A DNA stretch of 64,000 nt from JAFGVL01 sp963663245 (GCA_963663245.1 OY760143.1:1364001-1428000), one strand, 5' to 3'; numbered from the stretch's first letter, positions 50,732 to 59,400 are shown. Program-made: numbers and translations. The notes: a model not told the origin generated them from the sequence alone.

Positions 50732-52666
50732 TTAAGCATTCTGAAAACCTTCTAACTCTTCTCCTAAAATTTCCCATTCATACATTTTTTGTTCTAGTTC
50801 TCTTTTCTTTTTTCCGTATGCTTGGAAAAGATTACTATCATTCGCTTTTTCAGGCTCTTGTAATTTTACTTCTAAAAGAGCTAGCTCTGCTTCAAGTGCT
50901 TCAATTTGTTTTTCTGCCTCAGCAACTCCCTTTTCCATTTTTCGAAGCTTCTTACTTTGCTCCTTTCGTGCTTCGTATGTTTGCTTGTTATTGGATGGTT
51001 TATCTTCAATGTTTTTTGAGTTGTTAGCTTTTAAATTTCTTTCTAGTTCTTGTAAATTGTCAATGTTTTTTGAGCGTAAGAAATCATAAATTCCACACAT
51101 GTGTTCCCGCACCTTTTTATTTCCAAATTCGTATACTTTGTTTACTAAACCATCTAAGAATTCACGGTCGTGAGATACCAAAATAACAGTACCATCAAAA
51201 GCCTTTATCGCTTCTTTTAATACATCTTTACTTTGCATATCAAGGTGGTTGGTAGGTTCATCCAGAATAAGTAGGTTAACAGGCTCCAATAAGAGACGAA
51301 TCATGGCTAATCGGCTTTTTTCACCACCAGATAGCACTTTTACTTTTTTGTCAGAAGCATCTCCTCCAAACATAAAGGCACCCAAAATATCACGTATTTT
51401 AGTTCTAATATCTCCAACAGCTACATAGTCAATCGTTTCAAAAACAGTTTTGTTTTCATCTAATAAGCTAGCTTGGTTTTGAGCGAAGTAGCCAATCTTA
51501 ACATTATGTCCGAGTTTCATTATACCGCTGTGTGGTAACTGGCCCATAATACATTTAATCAAAGTAGTTTTTCCTTCACCATTTTTACCTACAAAGGCAA
51601 CTTTCTCTCCTCTGTTAATAATTAAGCCAATATTTTCTATTACTACGTGGTCACCATAAGCTTTGGCTAGCTTATCAATTTCAACAGGAATACTTCCTGC
51701 TCTTGGAGCAGGAGGGAACTTAAGGTTTAATCGAGAATTATCTTCTAAATCAATCTCAATGCGTTCCAATTTGTTCAATTGTTTTATACGTGATTGTACT
51801 TGAACTGATTTGGTTGCTTTAGCTCTAAATCGTTCAATAAAATCTTCAGTGTCAGCTATTAGTTTTTGCTGGTTTTCATAGGCGCGAATTTGTTGCTCTC
51901 TTCGTTCTTTACGTAGCTCAATATATTTGTCGTAATTAACACGGTAGTCATTAATTTGACCTAGAGATATTTCAATAGTTCTATTGGTAATAGCATTGAT
52001 AAAGGCTCTGTCGTGCGATACTAAAACAACAGCACCACTATAAGTCGATAAGAAGCTCTCTAGCCACTGAATAGACTCAATATCTAAGTGGTTGGTCGGC
52101 TCATCTAATAAAAATATATCTGGTTTTTGAAGTAGAATTTTAGCGAGTTCTATTCGCATGCGCCATCCACCACTAAGCTCTGTAGTTTTCCTATTGAAGT
52201 CTGAACGAGCAAAACCTAAGCCTAATAGTGTTTTTTCTACATCAGCAGTGAAATCTGCACCGCCTATCATTTGTAGCTTCTCCGTTTCTTGAGTCAGTTT
52301 ATCAATTGTATTTAGATAGCTATCAGACTCGTAATCTGTTCTTTCTGCTAATTCTTCTCCTAGGCTATCAATTAATTTTTGAAGTTTAAAGATGTCAGCA
52401 AAAGCTAATTCAGTCTCTTCCAATACAGTGCGACCATCGGTATGTCTCATCTCTTGTGGAAGATAGCCAATAGTTGTGTCGTTTTGTATAATGATTTTTC
52501 CTGAAGTAGGTTTTTGAATTCCTGCAAACAGCTTAAGCATAGTAGACTTGCCAGCTCCATTTTTCCCAACGAGGGCAATTTTATCTTTGGGGTTTACCAA
52601 AAATGTAACATTATCAAAAATAGTGTGACCAGTAAATTCTACAGAAAGTTGTTCGAAAGAGAGCAT
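50732..52666 (-). CDS. ABC-F family ATPase
   Basis: A 644-residue soluble protein with two ABC domains and no membrane segments. The Walker A motifs are GKNGAGKST and GKNGEGKTT, the signatures are LSGGW and LSGGEKSRL, and both Walker B motifs read LLDEPTNHLD / LILDEPTNHLD. A charged linker and a coiled-coil C-terminus (RKEQSKKLRKMEKGVAEAEKQIEALEAEL) are typical of the Uup/YheS-like group. ABC-F proteins act on the ribosome to relieve stalling or protect against drugs. I start at the ATG at 52666 (MLSFEQLSVEF); the frame opens 27 bases earlier. Confidence 0.93.
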   Translation of the reverse strand: MLSFEQLSVEFTGHTIFDNVTFLVNPKDKIALVGKNGAGKSTMLKLFAGIQKPTSGKIIIQNDTTIGYLPQEMRHTDGRTVLEETELAFADIFKLQKLIDSLGEELAERTDYESDSYLNTIDKLTQETEKLQMIGGADFTADVEKTLLGLGFARSDFNRKTTELSGGWRMRIELAKILLQKPDIFLLDEPTNHLDIESIQWLESFLSTYSGAVVLVSHDRAFINAITNRTIEISLGQINDYRVNYDKYIELRKERREQQIRAYENQQKLIADTEDFIERFRAKATKSVQVQSRIKQLNKLERIEIDLEDNSRLNLKFPPAPRAGSIPVEIDKLAKAYGDHVVIENIGLIINRGEKVAFVGKNGEGKTTLIKCIMGQLPHSGIMKLGHNVKIGYFAQNQASLLDENKTVFETIDYVAVGDIRTKIRDILGAFMFGGDASDKKVKVLSGGEKSRLAMIRLLLEPVNLLILDEPTNHLDMQSKDVLKEAIKAFDGTVILVSHDREFLDGLVNKVYEFGNKKVREHMCGIYDFLRSKNIDNLQELERNLKANNSKNIEDKPSNNKQTYEARKEQSKKLRKMEKGVAEAEKQIEALEAELALLEVKLQEPEKANDSNLFQAYGKKKRELEQKMYEWEILGEELEGFQNA

Positions 52667-52750
52667 GTATGCGGTTTTTAAATTGGAAGGCAAAGATAGG
52701 AAAAAATGGTCAATGGTTAATGGTAAACGCTAAGTGAAGCATATAAATAA

Positions 52751-52781
52751 AAAACGCCCATCATTTATTGATGAGCGTTTT
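52751..52781 (-). terminator. Terminator of asnA
   Basis: AAAACGC-C-CATCA pairs with TGATG-A-GCGTTTT around a TTTAT loop. The minus strand continues into TTTTTTATTTAT. Confidence 0.85.
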
Positions 52782-52807
52782 ATTATATGTAATTCTACCT
52801 AAAGTTT

Positions 52808-53845
52808 TTAGAATAATTGAATGCCAGCAGCTTCACATTCTTTGCGTTGCTCTTCTGGCCAGATGCTCGCTTGTACTTCTCCGATATGTGCTTTTTGTAA
52901 TAATAACATACATAAACGCGATTGACCGATACCACCACCTACAGAAAGAGGAAGTGTGTCGTCCATTAAACGTTTGTGGAAATATAACTCTAAGCGCTCT
53001 TGTTTTCCTTCAATTTCTAATTGTCTAACAAGTGCTTCTTTATCAACACGAATACCCATAGAAGAAAGCTCAAATGCAATTTCTAAAACAGGGTTCCAAA
53101 CTAAGATGTCACCATTTAATCCTTTAAATCCAGCGTCGTTAGGAGTAGACCAATCATCGTAATCGGGAGCACGACCATCGTGTTTCTCGCCATCACTTTG
53201 TTTACCACCAATACCGATAATAAATGCAGCTCCATGTTCTTTTACATAAGCATTTTCACGACCTTTTGCATCTAGGTTTGGATATTTTTGTAATAACTCT
53301 TCCGCATGAATAAAGCTTATTTTTTCTGGCAAGAATGAATGTACTTCAGAAAATACTTCTGATACGTAAAATTCTGTACGTAACAAAGAGTTGTATATTC
53401 TATTGACTACTTGTTTCAAGAAACCAAGGTTACGGTCTTTCGCATTCATTACCATTTCCCAATCCCATTGATCCACATATAATGAGTGTAAGTTACCTAA
53501 GCTTTCGTCAGAACGAATGGCATTCATATCCGTATAAACACCGTGATTCATTTTAATATTTAAGTCTGCTAAAGTAACGCGTTTCCATTTTGCTAATGAG
53601 TGTACTACTTCTGCTTGTTGGTCGCCTAAGTCAAGTATAGGAAAAGTAACGGCACGTTCAGTACCATTTAAATCGTCGTTAATACCGGTTCCTTTTAATA
53701 CGAAAAGGGGAGCCGTAACACGGCTTAGTTTAAGCTCAGATGCTAAATCTTGTTGAAAGTATTTTTTGATTAAACTGATACCGCGCTCAGTTCTCTTTTG
53801 GTTTACTAAGGCCTTGTAGCCTTTAGGTTTCATTAAATAGCTCAT
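52808..53845 (-). CDS. asnA: Aspartate--ammonia ligase
   Basis: A 345-residue ammonia-dependent asparagine synthetase (class II aaRS-like fold), which makes asparagine from aspartate, ammonia and ATP. Typical segments are LKLSRVTAPLFVLKGTGINDDLNGTERAV near the start, LHSLYVDQWDWE, GRAPDYDDWSTP and the C-terminal LPLSVGGGIGQSRLCMLLLQ. The length matches AsnA. A minus-strand TATATTTG at 53878-53885 is the probable -7 element. Confidence 0.97.
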   Translation of the reverse strand: MSYLMKPKGYKALVNQKRTERGISLIKKYFQQDLASELKLSRVTAPLFVLKGTGINDDLNGTERAVTFPILDLGDQQAEVVHSLAKWKRVTLADLNIKMNHGVYTDMNAIRSDESLGNLHSLYVDQWDWEMVMNAKDRNLGFLKQVVNRIYNSLLRTEFYVSEVFSEVHSFLPEKISFIHAEELLQKYPNLDAKGRENAYVKEHGAAFIIGIGGKQSDGEKHDGRAPDYDDWSTPNDAGFKGLNGDILVWNPVLEIAFELSSMGIRVDKEALVRQLEIEGKQERLELYFHKRLMDDTLPLSVGGGIGQSRLCMLLLQKAHIGEVQASIWPEEQRKECEAAGIQLF

Positions 53846-53877
53846 GTAAATATATTGTTTAAAGTTTTTTCGGACAG

Positions 53878-53885
53878 CAAATATA
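53878..53885 (-). promoter_or_regulatory. -7 element of asnA
   Basis: The minus strand reads TATATTTG (TAnnTTTG), 32 bases before the ATG. Confidence 0.5.
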
Positions 53886-54014
53886 GAAAAATATGCTCAA
53901 TGTCCCATATCTAATGCTTTAATTATCAAACATCACCTTTCATTTTTCTAGTTTTATTATGAATGTTGTGTTATTTTATTAATATTTAATGCACAAGGGT
54001 TAATCATTTTCGAT

Positions 54015-54022
54015 TACTTTTG
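54015..54022 (+). promoter_or_regulatory. -7 element of the tRNA gene
   Basis: TACTTTTG (TAnnTTTG) ends 10 bases before the first base of the tRNA, so transcription would start within a few bases of the mature 5' end. Confidence 0.6.
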
Positions 54023-54032
54023 TACTTCAAAA

Positions 54033-54104
54033 GGACCCGTAGTTCAATGGATAGAATATCAGATTCCGGTTCTGACGATACCAGTTCGACTCTGGTCGGG
54101 TTCG
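54033..54104 (+). tRNA. tRNA-Arg (anticodon CCG)
   Basis: A full cloverleaf can be drawn. The acceptor is GGACCCG/CGGGTTC (one G-T), the D stem GTTC/GAAT, and the anticodon stem TCAGA/TCTGA around the loop TTCCGGT with anticodon CCG. The T stem is ACCAG/CTGGT around TTCGACT, and the discriminator base is G. CCA is not encoded. It reads the CGG codon. Confidence 0.95.
54093..54103 (+). repeat. 11-bp direct repeat, copy in the tRNA 3' end (possible attL)
   Basis: TGGTCGGGTTC, the end of the tRNA-Arg gene, recurs at 58360-58370. This is the usual position of an integrase core site. The match is short and no integrase gene was found between the copies. Confidence 0.4.
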
Positions 54105-54116
54105 CCCTTTATATAA

Positions 54117-54150
54117 CAAAAGCCTATAGTATCATACTATAGGCTTTTGT
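54117..54150. terminator. Bidirectional terminator between tRNA-Arg and fic
   Basis: A perfect 15-bp stem CAAAAGCCTATAGTA/TACTATAGGCTTTTG with a TCA loop. It serves the tRNA on the plus strand and the fic gene on the minus strand. Confidence 0.9.
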
Positions 54151-54190
54151 TTAATTAAAACCACACGGTGTAAGTACGGTAGTAGATTCT

Positions 54191-55288
54191 TTAAAGGTCT
54201 ATTAATTCATAATTGGTGCTTCTTCCTCCTGATTCCTCTTGTTTTAATACTCCTTTATCAATTAAATCTTTTATGTCACGTAAGGCAGTGTCAGCTGAAC
54301 ATTTAGTTATTTTTGCCCATTTAGATGATTTTAGTTTGCCCTCAAATCCATCAAGAAGCTTATTAAGCATTAATCGTTGACGAGCATTCAGAATTGTTTC
54401 TTTATGTTTATCCCAGAATTCTGCTTTTATAAGCACTTTCTTCATTGTTTCTTCATTAGAAACTAAAGCCTTAAATAAACACTTCAGAAACCAATTTAAC
54501 CATTCTGTTATGTCTTTTTCTTTGTGTTGATTCTTTTGCAACACCTCGTAATATATCTTTCTTTCTAGTAGAATTTGATTTGAAAGGCTATAGAATCGTT
54601 GAGTGCTTTCGTCAGATTGAGCAAGAAGTAAATCTGAGATGGCTCTTGCTATACGACCGTTCCCGTCATCAAATGGATGTATGATAATAAACCAGAAATG
54701 AGCAATAGCTGCTTTTAATACAAGATCAATTTTTGTTTCATTGTTAAACCAATCTAGAAATTGATCCATTTCTTTTTTTACTTGACCTGGAGGAGGGGCT
54801 TGAAAATGAACTTTTTCTTTTCCCATTGGTCCAGAAACAACTTGCATCTCTCCTGTTCTGTAACAAGCAGTTTCAATTTTTTGCATACCACTTCTACCAG
54901 TAGGAAATAATGCAGCATGCCAACTAAATAAACGTTCTTCATTAAGATGTTTATTATAGTTTTGAGTTGCATCAAGCATCATTTCAACAACTCCGTCAAC
55001 ATCTCTTCCAGAGTATGTCATACCAGCATAATCAATTCCTAATCTTCTTGCTATGGAGGAACGGACTTGTTCATAGTTAAGTTCTTCTCCTTCAATTTCA
55101 GAAGATTTAAGCACATCAAGGGTTAAAGTGGATAGTAAGGTTTCTTCTTTTAAAGAAAAGCCTAAGGCATTCATTTGCCCCAAAATCTTTCCTTGCAAAT
55201 GTCTTACCTGTCCAAGTAAAACTTGTATTTCTTGTTCATCCCAAGAAAATTGTGTCCAATTGTCGTATTGATAGATGTACTTTTTCAT
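54191..55288 (-). CDS. Fic family protein (DUF4172-Fic-winged helix)
   Basis: A 365-residue protein. The N-terminal DUF4172-type domain includes the inhibitory helix motif SSEIEGE (62-68), the Fic core has the complete catalytic loop HPFDDGNGRIAR (204-215), and the C-terminus (about 300-360; KSSKWAKITKCSADTALRDIKDLIDKGVLKQ) looks like a winged helix. Intact motifs predict AMP transfer to a protein target, held off by the inhibitory helix. The winged helix suggests DNA binding and possibly autoregulation at the repeated TATTCTC sites just upstream. It is often annotated as a toxin-like or mobile-associated gene; here it is adjacent to a tRNA. Confidence 0.92.
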   Translation of the reverse strand: MKKYIYQYDNWTQFSWDEQEIQVLLGQVRHLQGKILGQMNALGFSLKEETLLSTLTLDVLKSSEIEGEELNYEQVRSSIARRLGIDYAGMTYSGRDVDGVVEMMLDATQNYNKHLNEERLFSWHAALFPTGRSGMQKIETACYRTGEMQVVSGPMGKEKVHFQAPPPGQVKKEMDQFLDWFNNETKIDLVLKAAIAHFWFIIIHPFDDGNGRIARAISDLLLAQSDESTQRFYSLSNQILLERKIYYEVLQKNQHKEKDITEWLNWFLKCLFKALVSNEETMKKVLIKAEFWDKHKETILNARQRLMLNKLLDGFEGKLKSSKWAKITKCSADTALRDIKDLIDKGVLKQEESGGRSTNYELIDL

Positions 55289-55320
55289 TATACTTATGTA
55301 TATACGGCAAATATACGTAT

Positions 55321-55366
55321 TATTCTCCGCATATTTAATGAGAATACAGAAAATATTCTCCGCATA
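55321..55366. promoter_or_regulatory. Repeated TATTCTCCGCATA sites upstream of fic (possible operator)
   Basis: TATTCTCCGCATA occurs at 55321-55333 and again at 55354-55366, 33 bp apart or three helical turns. Between them GAGAATA (55340-55346) is the inverse of TATTCTC, so each repeat forms a dyad with it. The start of fic is 33 bp away. Confidence 0.55.
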
Positions 55367-55634
55367 GCACTATTTTTTTTAGTGTAATTAACGAAATGTC
55401 GTCTTAGTAGCAGGTAGTGGACTGAAAAGACAGTTGATAGTAATTTGTTAAATATTATCAATACAAAGGGTAGTCACTAATGTGAATTTTTCAACAAGAA
55501 GTATAAGGTCCACTCTATTAAAAATGTATATTTTGTGAAGTGTAATTTAAGAAAGGAATAGGAGGGTGTTTTTTATTTGTTGTGCCTTCTTGTCTCAATC
55601 CTTTTATCTCTAACACTAAAATTTAACATTTTAA

Positions 55635-55653
55635 ACTATTCAATATGAATAGT
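55635..55653. promoter_or_regulatory. Perfect inverted repeat before the LRR gene promoter
   Basis: ACTATTCA-ATA-TGAATAGT has perfect 8-bp arms and a 3-bp spacer. It ends 7 bp before the -7 element at 55661, covering the place of the -33 element, as expected of an operator. Confidence 0.5.
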
Positions 55654-55660
55654 ATTTTGA

Positions 55661-55668
55661 TATATTTG
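55661..55668 (+). promoter_or_regulatory. -7 element of the LRR gene
   Basis: TATATTTG (TAnnTTTG) gives a leader of about 60 bases to the ATG at 55735. Confidence 0.55.
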
Positions 55669-55734
55669 CTTCCTATTCTCTGTCACCTTTTGATAAAATC
55701 ACGTCATACTATATAGAACATCAAATTTGTCATT

Positions 55735-58254
55735 ATGAAAAAAATATTATTTCTCTTATTAGGTTTATCGTTTACTGTAATGTCACAAGCTTTAACAGTC
55801 GAGTCTACGGCTGGTAATTTATCTGATTCTATTGTTGCAGCAGGAGGTGATTTGGCTATTGTTGATAGTTTAACTGTAACGGGGACTATTGATGCAAGGG
55901 ATTTTAAGATGATGAGGGATAGTATGCCAGTATTATCTGTTCTAGATTTAAGTGGAGTAGATATTGTTGCTTATACAGGTATTGATGGAACATTTTCTGT
56001 CTCAACCACCGTTTATTTAGCAAATGAAGTACCCAAAAAAGCTTTTTTCTATGATTATTCACCTTACAAAGGTAAAGAATCTTTAACATCAGTTATTTTA
56101 CCAACAAGTATTACTTCGATTGAATATTATGCTTTTAGAGGCTGTGAAGGATTAACATCAGTTGATATTCCCCCTTTAGTTAGCTCTATTAAAGGGGGGG
56201 CTTTTTATTTATGTAAAGGGTTAACGTCAGTAACTCTTCCTATATCGTTAACATCTCTTAGCTACCAATCTTTTTTCCGCTGTGAAGGATTAACTTCTAT
56301 TGATATTCCTTCATCAGTTAATAGAATTGAATCTCAGGCTTTTTTGGGGTGTATAGGTTTAACCACACTTACAATACCTTCATCAGTTACATTTATTGAT
56401 GCGGCTTTTAGGAATTGTACCGGTTTAAAAACAGTATATTACAATTCTAATGCAGCGTTAGAGTACTTTCCTTTTTCGGGTTGTAGTGCCTTAGAAACTA
56501 TTGTTATTGGTAGCAATGTGAAAACAATTCCGAACGAAGCTTTTGGTCAAACAAGTGCTTTAACTTCAGTAACCATTCCATCTTCGGTAACATCTATTGG
56601 AGATTATGCTTTTTCTGAATGTACAAGTTTAGTGTCACTTAATATCCCTTCATCGGTAACATCTATTGGAGATGCTGCATTTAATAAGTGTAGTAGTCTA
56701 ACTTCGATGGTAATTCCATCATCGGTAACTTTTATGGGAGATCGAATCTTTTATAATTGTTCTAGTTTAAATTCTGTAACTATATCCTCATCTGCTACTG
56801 CTATTAGATATGCTGCTTTTTATGGCTGTTCTTCATTAACATCTATTACTATTCCACAGTCGATAAGAGGTGTTGAATCAGAAGCATTTACTGGATGTGA
56901 TTCGTTAAGTGTAATAAATTTTAATGCCACTAACTGTACAGATGCATTTAGTCATCCATTTTTCGATTGTAGTAATACAATAACTACTCTTAATATTGGA
57001 GACAATGTTAAAAGAATTCCGTATTTATTATTTACCAGTTTTGTTAATGTGACTTCACTTTCTATACCCACTTCAGTTACCACTATTGAAGATGAGGGTT
57101 TTTGGGGATTTAGTAAAATAACATCTCTTGCGATACCACTGTCTGTGACTTCTATTGGAAAAGAAGCTTTTATATATTTTCACGACTTAACATCAGTAAC
57201 CATCCCATCTTCTATAACTACACTTAAGTATTCGCTTTTTCAGGGTTGTACAAGCTTAGCTACAGTGATTATACCTTCGTCTGTTAATTCTATTGAAGGA
57301 AGTGTTTTTTATAATTGTAGTAGTTTGTCATCATTGTATAATTATAAGCCACTTCCTGTTGATTTAAGTACTTCAACTTCTGTTTTTTTGAATGTAGATA
57401 AAAGCAAATGCACCCTTTATGTTCCTACAGGAAGCAAAGCATTGTACGAAGTAGCAACTGAATGGAAAGACTTTCAAAATATTGTTGAATTTGATTCTGT
57501 TTTTTATAAATCATTAGCAGTTTCTTCGGGCAATTTGTCCACATCCTTAACAAAATTAGAAAAGGAAACTATAACAAAACTCAAATTGTCTGGTACTATT
57601 GATGCTCGTGATATTTTCTTTATGCGAGATAGTATGCCAATTTTATCTGAAATAGATTTAAAAGAAGTGACAATAGAAGGTTATACAGGTTTAATCGATA
57701 CTGTTTTTCTTCGTTCCTCAATGGCTGAAAAAACATTTCCTGCGAATACTTTACCAATAACATCATTTAAAAATAAAGTGTTGCTTACTAATATTGCTTT
57801 ACCAGCCTCATTAATTGATATACAAGATGAAGCCTTTAGAAATTGTTATGTTTTAGATACAGTTAAGCTTAATAATTCTATTCCAATTGATTTATCATCA
57901 ACAATAGGCGTTTTTAAGGATGTAGATATATCAGCATGTAAACTCTTAGTGCCAGTAGGTTCAGAATCTAACTATCGTGCTGTATCAATATGGCAAGATT
58001 TCCTTGGTATGGAGACTGAAACTGGAATTGCTTATACTACTGCAAATTCAAATAAAACTTTTCAAACACTAGTGCAAGATGGAAAACTTTTTATTTCAAA
58101 CTTAGAGCAAGGAGAGTGTGTTGCAGTTTACAACCTACAAGGCACAGCTATATACAAGCAACAAGCCAATTCAGAAATGGTATCAATAAACTTACCTGCA
58201 AGAGGAGTGTATGTTGTAAAAGTTGGTGAGCATAGCGTGAAAGTGATTAATTAG
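55735..58254 (+). CDS. BspA-type leucine-rich repeat surface protein with T9SS tail
   Basis: An 839-residue exported protein with a signal peptide (to SQA, residue 19). It carries over fifteen LRR_5 (BspA/TpLRR) repeats of about 23 residues, e.g. LTSVTIPSSVTSIGDYAFSECTS. A module of about 50 residues containing GTIDARDF-x-x-MRDSMP-(V/I)-LS occurs twice, near residues 50-70 and again near 620-640, so the protein contains an internal duplication. The last 65 residues end in a sorting-domain pattern (LFISNLEQGECVAVYNLQGTAIY ... GVYVVKVGEHSVKVIN). BspA-type repeats mediate adhesion to host or matrix proteins. It has its own promoter and a dyad upstream. Confidence 0.9.
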   Translation: MKKILFLLLGLSFTVMSQALTVESTAGNLSDSIVAAGGDLAIVDSLTVTGTIDARDFKMMRDSMPVLSVLDLSGVDIVAYTGIDGTFSVSTTVYLANEVPKKAFFYDYSPYKGKESLTSVILPTSITSIEYYAFRGCEGLTSVDIPPLVSSIKGGAFYLCKGLTSVTLPISLTSLSYQSFFRCEGLTSIDIPSSVNRIESQAFLGCIGLTTLTIPSSVTFIDAAFRNCTGLKTVYYNSNAALEYFPFSGCSALETIVIGSNVKTIPNEAFGQTSALTSVTIPSSVTSIGDYAFSECTSLVSLNIPSSVTSIGDAAFNKCSSLTSMVIPSSVTFMGDRIFYNCSSLNSVTISSSATAIRYAAFYGCSSLTSITIPQSIRGVESEAFTGCDSLSVINFNATNCTDAFSHPFFDCSNTITTLNIGDNVKRIPYLLFTSFVNVTSLSIPTSVTTIEDEGFWGFSKITSLAIPLSVTSIGKEAFIYFHDLTSVTIPSSITTLKYSLFQGCTSLATVIIPSSVNSIEGSVFYNCSSLSSLYNYKPLPVDLSTSTSVFLNVDKSKCTLYVPTGSKALYEVATEWKDFQNIVEFDSVFYKSLAVSSGNLSTSLTKLEKETITKLKLSGTIDARDIFFMRDSMPILSEIDLKEVTIEGYTGLIDTVFLRSSMAEKTFPANTLPITSFKNKVLLTNIALPASLIDIQDEAFRNCYVLDTVKLNNSIPIDLSSTIGVFKDVDISACKLLVPVGSESNYRAVSIWQDFLGMETETGIAYTTANSNKTFQTLVQDGKLFISNLEQGECVAVYNLQGTAIYKQQANSEMVSINLPARGVYVVKVGEHSVKVIN

Positions 58255-58359
58255 AATAGTCATTCTTTGATTAGTGTTTTTAACCAAAAATGTTTACCCT
58301 TTTAAAATACAAGATTGTAAATATTTGAAAAATAGTCGAATATGGAGATAGTGGGAGAA

Positions 58360-58370
58360 TGGTCGGGTTC
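58360..58370 (+). repeat. 11-bp direct repeat, distal copy of the tRNA 3' end (possible attR)
   Basis: TGGTCGGGTTC repeats the last 11 bases of the tRNA-Arg acceptor/T-arm region 4267 bp downstream. A terminator follows 2 bases later, which could be the original tRNA terminator displaced by an insertion. Confidence 0.4.
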
Positions 58371-58372
58371 AC

Positions 58373-58399
58373 AAAGCGAAGGTTTTCCTTCGCTTTTTT
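58373..58399 (+). terminator. Intrinsic terminator
   Basis: A perfect 10-bp stem AAAGCGAAGG/CCTTCGCTTT with a TTTT loop and T tail. It lies 118 bases after the LRR stop and directly after the 11-bp tRNA repeat. Confidence 0.9.
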
Positions 58400-58464
58400 A
58401 AATTTCAAGAAAAATATTTTATCATTTCCGCAAGATTGGAAAAGTTTCTTTCTTTATAAGCTTT

Positions 58465-58472
58465 TACTTTTG
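58465..58472 (+). promoter_or_regulatory. -7 element before the AraC-type pseudogene
   Basis: TACTTTTG fits TAnnTTTG, 21 bases before the ATG at 58494. Confidence 0.45.
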
Positions 58473-58493
58473 TTTCAAGAAATAAATGAAGCC

Positions 58494-59341
58494 ATGCCAG
58501 TAAAACTTACAACACGCGAAGAATATCAGAAGCGCCTTAATCAATTAACTGAATACATCAATGCCAACCTGCAGGAGACATTGGATTTACAGTCGTTGGC
58601 TGAGCGTTGTATGTTATCACCGTATTGTAAAAGCGTTTTTTGGAGAGTCGCTTGGAGCCTATGTTAATCGTTTGCGAATGGAGAATGCGCTCTGGTCGTT
58701 GCGATACTCAGAGGATTCTATTCAGACTATTGCATACAGCGTAGGTTATGACTCGCCAGCTTCATTTACAAAAGTATTTAAACAACACTACGGTGTATCG
58801 CCGTCAGTATTTAGAAAAAATCCTAAATGTGTAAAAATGAAACAAGAACAAGAAAAAAAATCGATTAATTTAAAAGGACCAAAATTACAAGAGGTCTCAG
58901 AAAAAACAGCTTTGTATATAAGAGCTACAGGTAATTATTCAGAACTAGACTATGGAGGAGCCTGGGGTAAGCTATGGGGATGTGTTAAAACGCAACAGCT
59001 TTTTGCCAAAGGTATAGAGCATTTTTGTGTATTTCATGACGATCCCAATATGACAGCAACAGATAAGTTGCTTACTGATATTTGTTTAGTACTAACAAAG
59101 CCAGCTCAACCAGAAGGAGAGATTGGTGTGAGAACAATAGCAGGAGGTAAGTATGCGGTGTTTTTGTACCAAAGGGCCCTATGAAAATTTTGGGCTTGTG
59201 TACGATACCATATTTAGAGAGTGGTTGCCTAGTAGTGGTTGTACATTATGTAATTCTCCTTGCATGGAGAAATATATTAGTAATCCAGAAAGGGTAGTGC
59301 CAGAGAAGTTGAAAACAGAAATGTATATTCCTATAGAGTGA
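58494..59341 (+). pseudogene. AraC-family regulator with GyrI-like domain, two frameshifts
   Basis: Three frames together give one protein. MPVKLTTREEYQKRLNQL through RCMLSPY is the first half of an AraC helix-turn-helix domain. IVKAFFGESLGAYVNRLRMENAL to FKQHYGVSPSVFRK is the second half, followed by a GyrI-like effector domain (LYIRATGNYSELDYGGAWGKLWG). The third frame continues KGPYENFGLVYDTIFREWLPSSG. At about 58618-58630 the usual PYHFxRIVKAF reads PY-x-IVKAF, so about 14 bases seem lost. At 59169-59170 an extra C breaks YKGPYE. Two lesions in separate domains imply a dead gene; the second could in principle be a sequencing error. Confidence 0.88.
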
Positions 59342-59360
59342 TAATAATTATGTGTTTATA

Positions 59361-59395
59361 CATTCTTCTCACATCATTCTTCATTCTTCATTTCA
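59361..59395. repeat. Heptamer tandem repeat before the M16 peptidase promoter
   Basis: Five in-phase 7-bp units: CATTCTT, CTCACAT, CATTCTT, CATTCTT, CATTTCA. They end 5 bases before the TATCTTTG -7 element at 59401. Confidence 0.75.
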
Positions 59396-59400
59396 ATAAC

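Larger units (their letters stand above)
55289..55734. other. 446-base intergenic region between fic and the LRR gene
   Basis: No gene of convincing quality is seen. The region holds the repeated sites near the fic start (55321-55366), a perfect dyad at 55635-55653 and a -7 element at 55661-55668 for the LRR gene. Confidence 0.6.

Noticed and set aside
54191..55288. Fic gene as a two-gene FicTA toxin-antitoxin pair
   Set aside because: The inhibitory SSEIEGE helix is within the same protein, and no small antitoxin frame adjoins it.
55735..58254. Regular repeats in the LRR gene as a mobile or non-coding repeat array
   Set aside because: The period is the roughly 69-bp coding unit of LRR_5 repeats in one intact open frame.
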